From: Prochlorococcus sp. AG-686-P16
GTDB taxonomy: Bacteria; Cyanobacteriota; Cyanobacteriia; PCC-6307; Cyanobiaceae
Direction of reading: 5' to 3'
Assembly: GCA_003208695.1 (NCBI GenBank)
Contig: QCVY01000005.1
Span: 1 to 23,182 of the forward strand
Length of the DNA stretch: 23,182 bases
Below are positions 7,151-13,159 of the stretch, in pieces. How positions within the stretch are numbered: position 1 is the first letter of the stretch; the number at the start of each line of letters is the position of its first letter. A program made the position numbers and the translations under genes. The notes below the pieces were generated by a model. That model was not told the origin of the DNA, searched no databases, and saw nothing but the letters and a program-made list of their open reading frames with translations.

Positions 7151-8005
7151 TTAAAAAAGATTGCCTTGTATTCCTTCATTATCAACTTTCACAGGGTTAC
7201 AAACTAATTTTGCATATTGTTCAGAATAAGCACAGTTTTTACATGAAGTATTAGGTTCTGGTATCTGGTCATTATTCATTAAAGAAACCATTTCATTTAT
7301 TCTGTTTTCGATCCAATCAGTATTCCAGCTATAAGGCACTAAATATTCGTCGAAATTCATTCTTTTGTTAAATTCATCATCATCTCTTTTTGCATTGCAG
7401 ACTAAAAAATAAGATCTTTTATGAACATCAAATCCCATCCCTTTGAGAAGAAATGCATAAAAATCCATTTGGATTTTATATCCATCATGATAAGGATCCT
7501 CTAGATAATCTTGTTTATCAACTTTTCCATATTTTGCTTGAGACTTGTAATCAACAATTATTAATTGTTTAGTAATTTTATGTTGCCAAATATCATCAAC
7601 TCCCCCTGTCAAAATAATATTTGTATCTTTATATCTAAGCATCAACCCTTTATGCAGAGAATTTCTCCAGTTATCTATTTCTGGATGATCAAGAGGAACT
7701 AAATGACTTAGATCATTATCGATAAATAATCTGTGGGGGATCTGTCTTTTCCGACAATAATCAAACTCTTTTTTTAAAAGTAAATCTGTTGTCTCATTTA
7801 AAGTCCATCCTGGTGTTCCAGGTGGATCTAATCCTTTAACTCTATCTAGGTAAAAACATCTTTTGCAAGTTAAAAAATTAGAAAATCTACCTCTACTTAT
7901 TTTAAAATCTTGTTCTTGATTAGGAGAATAAGAAGAAGATGCTCTCGTTCTTAATCCAGTTGCTTTAACAAGTTCTTTTTTACTATTTCTTTTTAAATCA
8001 ATCAT
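7151..8005 (-). CDS. PD-(D/E)XK nuclease family protein (RecB/Cas4-like)
   Basis: This 284-residue protein has the RecB/Cas4 nuclease core. GGVDDIW carries the first acid (Asp137 or Asp138), IIVDYKSQ carries the D152-x-K154 pair, and the downstream Q179-MDF-Y183 is the QxxxY motif of this superfamily. Cysteines are placed as in Fe-S cluster nucleases: C47 and C50 near the N-terminus, and C255, C258 and C269 near the C-terminus. The expected activity is metal-dependent DNA cleavage, probably exonucleolytic. There are no CRISPR repeats, cas genes or helicase partner in the window, so it is an orphan. It is separated by 107 bp from the small-gene run and may be transcribed with it. Confidence 0.82.
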   Translation of the reverse strand: MIDLKRNSKKELVKATGLRTRASSSYSPNQEQDFKISRGRFSNFLTCKRCFYLDRVKGLDPPGTPGWTLNETTDLLLKKEFDYCRKRQIPHRLFIDNDLSHLVPLDHPEIDNWRNSLHKGLMLRYKDTNIILTGGVDDIWQHKITKQLIIVDYKSQAKYGKVDKQDYLEDPYHDGYKIQMDFYAFLLKGMGFDVHKRSYFLVCNAKRDDDEFNKRMNFDEYLVPYSWNTDWIENRINEMVSLMNNDQIPEPNTSCKNCAYSEQYAKLVCNPVKVDNEGIQGNLF

Positions 8006-8120
8006 GATTTTATTAAATCCAGCAAAAGAGATGAATTATTCATAGATTATCTAGATCAGAAACTATTAACAAAATTATTATTAGTAATTAATACTGCAGT
8101 AAATTTAGATTTTTCCATTA

Positions 8121-8200
8121 GATGAAGAGCATCAGAAACTCCTCACACACTAATTTCTAATCACTAAACACACCGATTCGTAAGAGTTAGGGTGTTTTTT
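8121..8200 (+). ncRNA. Yfr10-like small RNA, copy 1 (Yfr1-type motif)
   Basis: The 13-nt motif ACTCCTCACACAC at 8138-8150 contains the ACUCCUCACAC core of the cyanobacterial regulatory RNA Yfr1, which is shared by the Yfr10 family. Here the motif lies in a loop closed by AGAAA (8134-8138) and TTTCT (8154-8158), preceded by a small GATG/CATC hairpin. A terminator-like hairpin and T run follow. The locus is not the Yfr1 neighbourhood known from other cyanobacteria (guaB/trxA), so Yfr10 is the better name. RNA ends are estimated from structure and were not mapped. Confidence 0.7.
8167..8200 (+). terminator. terminator of the Yfr10-like RNA, copy 1
   Basis: AACACACCGATTC pairs with GAGTTAGGGTGTT (11 of 13 positions, including G-U pairs) around a GTAA loop, followed by a T run to 8200. 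Confidence 0.6.
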
Positions 8201-8247
8201 AATGAAATCAAGTTTTAATAGGTATAACTGACATATATGACAATTAA

Positions 8248-8261
8248 GTAATATTACTCAC
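8248..8261 (+). promoter_or_regulatory. degenerate NtcA-like site upstream of Yfr2 copy 1
   Basis: GTA-N8-CAC lies at the same place as the perfect GTA-N8-TAC of copy 2, one base away from the consensus. The following stretch (TTCCAC.AAAAAGAAATATATG) is nearly identical in both copies, so this is part of the duplicated promoter. Activity of this weakened site is uncertain. Confidence 0.35.
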
Positions 8262-8300
8262 CCCCTTCCACGAAAAAGAAATATATGTAATAGTTTATTT

Positions 8301-8397
8301 GTGTGTGTAGGAGAGGTTTTACTGAAACAGTGGAAACAAGGAAACACTTGATTTAGTAAAACCAGGAAAAGATCCCTAGAAATAGGGGTCTTTTTTT
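8301..8397 (+). ncRNA. Yfr2-family small RNA (Cyano-1 motif), copy 1
   Basis: A perfect 9-bp stem, GGTTTTACT (8315-8323) with AGTAAAACC (8355-8363), closes a 31-nt loop holding three GAAACA elements (8324-8329, 8333-8338, 8341-8346). This is the signature of the abundant Yfr2-type RNAs. A GATCCCTA-GAAA-TAGGGGTC terminator and T run follow. The 5' part GTGTGTGTAGGAG is almost the exact complement of the Yfr10-like motif upstream. The 5' end is estimated. Confidence 0.85.
8371..8397 (+). terminator. terminator of Yfr2-like RNA copy 1
   Basis: An 8-bp stem (GATCCCTA/TAGGGGTC, one G-U pair) with a GAAA tetraloop is followed by seven T. Confidence 0.9.
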
Positions 8398-8644
8398 GTC
8401 TAATTTATTAGAAATGAATACTCAAACTTAAATAAAATAAAAGGACATTTGTTTGCCCTTTTCGGGTCTTATTCACTCATTATCTAAGAAGTCGGTGAGT
8501 GCTTTTGACTACTTAATTATTTCTACTCCTGTTGAATGGGAAAAGATAGTCGTGACTTGCACAAAGCACTTCTACTCTGGTAAAAATACTCTATGAAATT
8601 CTGGCCAATAGGAGGACAATATTAGTATAGATCTAGGAGGTCTT

Positions 8645-8803
8645 ATGAAACTCACTACTTCGTTTATTACGCTCAACAATGCAACTACAGATATCTTAAG
8701 AATGCATGATTTTAACTATGAATTACCTAAAGATATAAGGCAAGATTATTGGGAAAAAGAATGTATAGACCACCCAACTAATGCTCATTGCAAAGTTTAT
8801 TAA
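8645..8803 (+). CDS. 52-residue hypothetical protein with strong ribosome binding site
   Basis: The frame reads MKLTTSFITLNNATTDIL and later contains RQDYWEKECIDHPTNAHCKVY. It has two Cys (at WEKEC and AHC) and a compact aromatic C-terminus. An AGGAGG at 8636-8641 is ideally spaced from the ATG and unusually strong for this genome. The gene stands alone in the segment between the two sRNA units. The YWEKEC..HPTN..CK pattern looks like a real small-protein family, but I cannot name it. Confidence 0.6.
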   Translation: MKLTTSFITLNNATTDILRMHDFNYELPKDIRQDYWEKECIDHPTNAHCKVY

Positions 8804-8812
8804 TTCATTTTT

Positions 8813-9253
8813 TTATTGACCTATCTTTCCGTGATTACTTTCATAAAAGGGAAAAAAGGAACCGATAAATAAAATAAAAATTCCTATTAAGTATAGAAAA
8901 GGTTCGATGAATGATGGAATCAATTCTCGATATTTTAAAAGGATATCTACAAAAAAATACTGGGAACTTGCACCCCATAATAAGAATCCTAAAAAATATC
9001 CAAATATAGTTGATATATCAGAATTCAGGTCATAATTACTCAATAAAAAATGAAACTTAAATGCACCATATCTTTGACAATATTGTTGAGATAAGAGTGC
9101 TATGAATAAACCTATATTCCAAAGTTGCCCATACCCATTTTGCCTGCCCAAATCACCTATTAAGTGAAATATCCCAAAAATAAAAGTTAACCAGGGGATA
9201 TATGGTAAAAAACTTTTATAAAAGTTGATTTTCATAATTTTATTAATCTCCAA
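8813..9253 (-). CDS. four-helix membrane protein, unknown function
   Basis: This 146-residue hydrophobic protein has likely membrane segments at about residues 19-35, 45-57, 82-100 and 113-135. A polar GDLGRQNGYGQLW loop follows helix 1 and a SQQYCQRYG stretch follows helix 2. The ATG at 9253 gives MEINKIMKIN; the second Met (9235) is an alternative start. It converges on the 52-residue ORF with only 9 bp between their stops and lies inside the inverted-repeat interval. I recognise no family. Confidence 0.6.
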   Translation of the reverse strand: MEINKIMKINFYKSFLPYIPWLTFIFGIFHLIGDLGRQNGYGQLWNIGLFIALLSQQYCQRYGAFKFHFLLSNYDLNSDISTIFGYFLGFLLWGASSQYFFVDILLKYRELIPSFIEPFLYLIGIFILFIGSFFPFYESNHGKIGQ

Positions 9254-9348
9254 TGTCTCAGAAATATAAAAATTTTAAAAGTTTTCCAAATTATCATTTG
9301 AGTAAGTTTTTAAAAATATTATTTTGGAAGATTTATATCTTCTGTTTT

Positions 9349-9465
9349 TTACTCTTTATCTTTCAAAAAATTAAATTTAATATCAAATTTACTATTAAAT
9401 TTACTAATGATACCGATACTTATAAGTAATAATCCAATCGTAAGTTGAGGTGTGATTAGTTCCAT
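9349..9465 (-). CDS. 38-residue single-helix small protein
   Basis: MELITPQLTIGLLLISIGIISKF is a membrane-helix-like N-terminus of 23 residues, followed by a charged tail ending FLKDKE. This shape is common among real cyanobacterial small membrane proteins, but no clear ribosome binding site is visible. The next gene on the same strand starts 95 bp downstream. It could be a chance ORF. Confidence 0.4.
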   Translation of the reverse strand: MELITPQLTIGLLLISIGIISKFNSKFDIKFNFLKDKE

Positions 9466-9590
9466 GTTATTCAGTTGTTTATATAAATCTAATTCAAATA
9501 TTTTAGATCGATAAGCAATTGACTGATTTCATATCAAAGAAATATATCTTGTGATATTTAGAAAATTAGATGGATATAAATTCACGAAAT

Positions 9591-9616
9591 AAAAAAGACC
9601 CCTATTTCTAGGGATC
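9591..9616 (-). terminator. terminator of Yfr2-like RNA copy 2
   Basis: It has the same 8-bp GAAA-loop hairpin as copy 1, with six T after it on the minus strand. Confidence 0.9.
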
Positions 9617-9686
9617 TTTTCCTGGTTTTACTAAATCAAGTGTTTCCTTGTTTCCACTGTTTCAGTAGAACCTCTCCTGCACACTT
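9591..9686 (-). ncRNA. Yfr2-family small RNA (Cyano-1 motif), copy 2
   Basis: It has the same GAAACA-rich loop, stem and terminator as copy 1. The stem reads GGTTCTACT/AGTAAAACC, so one T-A pair of copy 1 is a C-A mismatch here. The 5' segment reads GTGTGCAGGAGAGG, less complementary to either Yfr10-like motif than that of copy 1. The 5' end is estimated. Confidence 0.85.
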
Positions 9687-9725
9687 TATTAAGTTAGTGC
9701 ATATATTTCTTTTTTGTGGAATGAG

Positions 9726-9739
9726 GTAGGTAATGTTAC
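9726..9739 (-). promoter_or_regulatory. NtcA-type site upstream of Yfr2 copy 2
   Basis: GTAACATTACCTAC on the minus strand is a perfect GTA-N8-TAC, the core recognised by the nitrogen regulator NtcA. A TATATG -10-like box follows after 20 nt, close to the spacing of NtcA-activated promoters. Whether NtcA binds is inference. Induction of Yfr2 RNAs on nitrogen limitation is known for Prochlorococcus. Confidence 0.5.
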
Positions 9740-9785
9740 TTATTCATCACATATGCTAGTCATGCCTTCCAAGAACTAATTGTAT

Positions 9786-9860
9786 AAAAATACTCTTACT
9801 TTCTCGCATTTGTGCCTTTTGTGATGAGAAATTAGTGTTTGAGGAGTCTCTCATATCATT
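9786..9860 (-). ncRNA. Yfr10-like small RNA, copy 2 (diverged)
   Basis: On the minus strand ACTCCTCAAACAC (9847-9835) differs by one base from the copy 1 motif. It sits in a loop closed by a 6-bp stem, ATGAGA/TCTCAT (9854-9849 with 9829-9824). The stem sequence differs from copy 1 but keeps the same place. The 3' hairpin (AAATGC/GTATTT, 9811-9788) is weak, so this copy may be decaying or end elsewhere. Confidence 0.5.
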
Positions 9861-9989
9861 AACTAATTGAAATATAAAGTCACATAGAGTCTAGATTGAA
9901 AGTTCAGTTCGGTATTTTTGATGGTCGTTAGGAAATAATATTTATTTTAGTGGAAATGATAAAACATTTCATTTAATTATCAATATTAG

Positions 9990-10349
9990 TTAATCATCCC
10001 ACATGTCTTGTTTACTCTGTTCGATATTATTTTTTTCAAGCAATTCTAATCGATGCTCTTTCGAATTTTCTTCAAAGTTTTGTACGTTTTCATTGTTTGC
10101 AAATTTTTGTTGGATTTCTAGAATTAAAGTCTCAAATTGATCACCGTAAAATTTAGATATTTCCGTCCATGCTTCAATTTCCTCCTCTTTTCCAATGGTA
10201 TTGTTTATCTGATGGCTAATTATTTCTAATACAAATTCTTTTAACTCTTTTTGACTCATACATTCAACTTTTTTTTGAATATAAATTTCTTTTAGATGTT
10301 CTAACTGCTCTTTAGATAAATCGGTATAAGTAATAGGTTTCTTTTTCAT
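9990..10349 (-). CDS. 119-residue acidic helical protein, unknown function
   Basis: The protein reads as continuous amphipathic helix: DLSKEQLEHLKEIYIQKK, then QKELKEFVLEIISHQI, then a NTIGKEEEIEAWTEISKFYG segment and an FETLILEIQQKF helix, with a low-complexity Glu/Asn tail ending QDMWDD. The ELK.FV.E.I..QI....G.EEE..AW pattern resembles small proteins I associate with marine picocyanobacteria and their phages, but I cannot name the family. It has no membrane segment or catalytic motif. It stands alone between the second sRNA unit and rpaA. Confidence 0.65.
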   Translation of the reverse strand: MKKKPITYTDLSKEQLEHLKEIYIQKKVECMSQKELKEFVLEIISHQINNTIGKEEEIEAWTEISKFYGDQFETLILEIQQKFANNENVQNFEENSKEHRLELLEKNNIEQSKQDMWDD

Positions 10350-10777
10350 TAATTTTCAGTTTGTTTTAATAACAAAGTTAACAACTAGCACTCAAGAAAG
10401 ATTTTGAATTATTAAACATTTATATGATTATCCTATGATAAAAAATTTTATATGAAAATAAGTGATTTCATTTAGATGTTCAATAATCGCCTTGATTTAA
10501 TTCTTTCATAGATATTTAAATTCCATATTTTGATTAGAATTCCCCTTCCATTACCTGAAAATATATATTGAATTATTAAGCAACTATTAAGCAAATCGAA
10601 AGAATTTATAAAATTTATATTTTCTTTTAAGCTAATATTTCCTTCTAATCCCATGAAGTCATTTGTTTTTTTATTAAAATAATTTATATAAGTTTTTAAA
10701 TTAAGTCAGCAATAAATGTAAATTATTGAGAGAATTGTAATACAAAATCTTAATTTTAGTTTAATAATCCGTTAGAT
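10350..10777. other. 428-bp gap upstream of rpaA
   Basis: I see no convincing gene. A 60-codon minus frame (10654-10472) exists but its composition is what this AT content gives by chance. The region must hold the rpaA promoter and possibly a long leader; I cannot place a promoter element with confidence. Confidence 0.4.
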
Positions 10778-11533
10778 ATGAAAATTTCAATCCTTTTAAT
10801 AGAAGATGATCGTGATATGCGTGAATTGGTATCTGGACATCTTGAGCATTCTGGTTTTGATGTTCAAAAAGCAGAAGATGGTATCAAAGGCCAGGCTTTA
10901 GCGCTTCAATATTCTCCTGACATAATTCTTCTAGATTTAATGTTACCTAGTGTTGATGGTTTAACGTTATGCCAAAGATTGAGGAGAGATGAAAGGACTT
11001 CAAATATTCCCATATTAATGATTACAGCTTTGGGTGGACTTAAAGATAAGGTGACTGGATTTAATTCAGGTGCGGATGATTACATCACAAAACCATTTGA
11101 TTTAGAAGAATTATACGTTCGTATTAAAGCTTTATTGAGAAGAACAAATAGAGCACAATTGAATTCAACTAATCAACAGGAAATTTTAAATTATGGACCT
11201 CTTACTCTTGTTCCGGAAAGATTTGAAGCTATTTGGTTCGAATCTGCTGTGAGACTTACTCATTTAGAATTTGAGTTACTTCACTGTTTGCTACAAAGAC
11301 ACGGTCAAACAGTTTCTCCAGCACTGATACTAAAAGAAGTATGGGGTTATGAACCTGACGATGATATTGAGACAATTAGAGTTCATGTTAGACACTTAAG
11401 AACAAAATTAGAACCTGATCCTCGTAAGCCAAAATATATAAAAACTGTTTATGGAGCTGGATACTGCCTAGAGTTACCTATCGGAGCAAAGGTTGATAAT
11501 GGAATGCAAGAGTTTGCAGAATATACAAATTAA
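10778..11533 (+). CDS. rpaA: response regulator RpaA (circadian output)
   Basis: This 251-residue OmpR-type regulator has a receiver domain with acidic E9/D10/D11, phospho-acceptor D53, T83 and K105, and then a winged-helix DNA-binding domain. The stretches KAEDGIKGQALALQ, LNYGPLTL.PERFEAIWF and LTHLEFELLHCLLQRHGQ are RpaA signatures and distinguish it from RpaB. RpaA receives the clock signal through SasA and controls dusk genes. It begins the conserved block after the accessory segment and converges on holB. Confidence 0.96.
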   Translation: MKISILLIEDDRDMRELVSGHLEHSGFDVQKAEDGIKGQALALQYSPDIILLDLMLPSVDGLTLCQRLRRDERTSNIPILMITALGGLKDKVTGFNSGADDYITKPFDLEELYVRIKALLRRTNRAQLNSTNQQEILNYGPLTLVPERFEAIWFESAVRLTHLEFELLHCLLQRHGQTVSPALILKEVWGYEPDDDIETIRVHVRHLRTKLEPDPRKPKYIKTVYGAGYCLELPIGAKVDNGMQEFAEYTN

Positions 11534-11562
11534 AACTTAATTAACATACTAGTTGAGTAACT

Positions 11563-12522
11563 TTATAAATCTTCATTTGCTATTTTTAATAAAGTCACTT
11601 CCCAAGCAAGTCGGGGTTGTATAAAACCTTTAAGATGTACTTTCAAATCTTCTAGTTTTTTGACAATGCTTATGTTTTTAGTTTTTGCCCAATATTTTTG
11701 TTGTATGAAATTTATTAAAAACAATTGTTGATCAAAGTCTAACTCTTCAGATATTATTTTTGTAATTTTTAGTATTTCTAAGTTATCACTCAATGGAAAG
11801 TCCAAGTTTTCTTTAACTTTATTTGGTAATTCGTTCCAAAGTTTTATATCTTTCAGTATTTTTCCTGGAGAGCCATTAGCTGAATTAATGAAACTTTGTA
11901 AATTTAATTCTTTATAAAAATCCAAATCTAAAGATCCTAAATTATTTCTTATGAAGATCTCAAGCTGTTTGTATGAAAAAGATTTAAATCTTATAAGTTG
12001 ACATCGTGAGATAATAGTATCCAAAAGTAGGTTTAACCTAGAAGTTAAAAGAATAAATATACCGTTCGCGGGCTCCTCTAGTGTTTTCAAAAGACAATTA
12101 GATGCCGCTTCATTCAAAAGGTGAGCATCATCAATTAATACAATTTTCTGTCCTGATTCAATAGATTTATGACCTAGAAAAGTCTTTAAATTTCTAATTT
12201 GCTCTATTCTTATTGTTCCTTTATTATTTTTTGAAGGCTCAGCTTCTGAACGATTGATAAGATTACCTTTCAAAAAATAGGTTGGCTCAATTAATAAAAA
12301 ATCAGGATGGTTATTATCAATGATTTTTTTTTCAATGTTTGAATTAGATGAATATTTATTGAAAATTTTTTTAATAAATTTTATAGACGTTTGTTTTTTT
12401 CCTATACCTTCCGGACCATAGAAGATATAACCATTGGAAAATGCTTTGCTCTTAAGTATGCTTTCTAGATTCTCATTAACTTCTTTATTAATTAAAAGAT
12501 TATCAGTTTTAAGATCAATCAT
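11563..12522 (-). CDS. holB: DNA polymerase III delta' subunit
   Basis: This 319-residue clamp-loader AAA+ protein has a P-loop-like GPEGIGKK at 36-43, DDAHLLNEAA after the Walker B position, LLKTLEEP at 144-151 and the arginine-finger SRC at 172-174. These are shared by delta' and tau/gamma subunits. The small size and tmk linkage identify delta'. The four zinc-binding cysteines of E. coli delta' are absent. It overlaps the end of tmk by 8 nt, so the two are coupled; the tmk-holB pair is widespread in bacteria. Confidence 0.92.
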   Translation of the reverse strand: MIDLKTDNLLINKEVNENLESILKSKAFSNGYIFYGPEGIGKKQTSIKFIKKIFNKYSSNSNIEKKIIDNNHPDFLLIEPTYFLKGNLINRSEAEPSKNNKGTIRIEQIRNLKTFLGHKSIESGQKIVLIDDAHLLNEAASNCLLKTLEEPANGIFILLTSRLNLLLDTIISRCQLIRFKSFSYKQLEIFIRNNLGSLDLDFYKELNLQSFINSANGSPGKILKDIKLWNELPNKVKENLDFPLSDNLEILKITKIISEELDFDQQLFLINFIQQKYWAKTKNISIVKKLEDLKVHLKGFIQPRLAWEVTLLKIANEDL

Positions 12523-13159
12523 TATTTACTTGAGAAAACTTTTGTAGTAAGGTTTGTTTTATTTCATTAGAAATAGTATTAATATCTTGGGCAGCAGATA
12601 TTGTTGTCCAACTTTTTTCTTTGGCGATCAACTTAAACCCTTTATTAACTTTTTCTAGGAATTTTATTCCTTCAGATTCTATCCTATCTGGAATAAACTT
12701 TTTCCTTCGTAAAACACTCTCTTCTGCTGAAATTTCTAGAAAAATAGTTAGGTCTGGGTATTCTCCTTGACAAACAATAGATTCTATATTTTTTATAATC
12801 TCAAGATCTATATTTCTACCATATCCTTGATAAGCAAGTGTAGAGTCACAAAATCTATCGCTAAGTACCCAGTCTTGTTTTTCTAAAGCAGGTGATATAG
12901 TTTTTGAAATATGTTCTGCTCTATCGGCAGAATAAAGTAATAATTCAGCCAATGAGGAAGGTTTATTATCTTTATTATTGTCAAGTAATAAATTTCTAAT
13001 TTTTTTACCTAATAAGCTTCCTCCCGGTTCCCTAGTTTTTACTAATTTTGAATTCCCCCTCAAAAGACCACTAGTTGGTATCCATCTAGAAATTTCATCA
13101 ATTTGGGTTGTCTTACCGCAACCATCAATTCCTTCTATAACAATAAATTTACCCCTCAT
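12515..13159 (-). CDS. tmk: thymidylate kinase
   Basis: It phosphorylates dTMP to dTDP. The 214 residues carry the P-loop GIDGCGKT at 10-17, REPGG at 43-47, the DRF motif at 101-103 followed by YQG at 110-112, and a basic RRKKFIPDRIE lid. No key residue is missing. Its ATG follows directly after the TAA of the copper ATPase gene (no intervening base) and its end overlaps holB, so all three form one minus-strand operon. Confidence 0.95.
   Translation of the reverse strand: MRGKFIVIEGIDGCGKTTQIDEISRWIPTSGLLRGNSKLVKTREPGGSLLGKKIRNLLLDNNKDNKPSSLAELLLYSADRAEHISKTISPALEKQDWVLSDRFCDSTLAYQGYGRNIDLEIIKNIESIVCQGEYPDLTIFLEISAEESVLRRKKFIPDRIESEGIKFLEKVNKGFKLIAKEKSWTTISAAQDINTISNEIKQTLLQKFSQVNND

Larger units (their letters stand above)
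8131..8397 (+). repeat. inverted repeat, copy 1 (sRNA pair unit)
   Basis: This unit carries a Yfr10-like RNA followed by a Yfr2-like RNA. It is repeated in the opposite direction at 9591-9856. Similarity is nearly complete over 8310-8396, moderate from 8245 to 8290, and patchy through the Yfr10-like part. It stops sharply after the Yfr2 terminator. Confidence 0.85.
9591..9856 (-). repeat. inverted repeat, copy 2 (sRNA pair unit)
   Basis: This is the reverse-oriented counterpart of 8131-8397. From AGGAGAGG to the terminator T run the two copies differ at a single base (T8319 versus the complement of G9668). The Yfr10-like part is more diverged. Confidence 0.85.

Noticed and set aside
8401..8640. 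Further short hairpins (CACTCA/TGAGTG and AAAAGG/CCTTTT) and a 15-codon ORF at about 8535-8582
   Set aside because: Stems are weak with large loops and no T run, and the ORF is too short to support.
7151..10349. CRISPR array next to the Cas4-like nuclease
   Set aside because: There are no regularly spaced short direct repeats; the only strong repeats are the two inverted sRNA units.
10472..10654. 60-codon minus-strand ORF upstream of rpaA
   Set aside because: Composition rich in Ile, Asn, Leu and Lys as expected by chance at this AT content, no ribosome binding site, and no recognisable motif.
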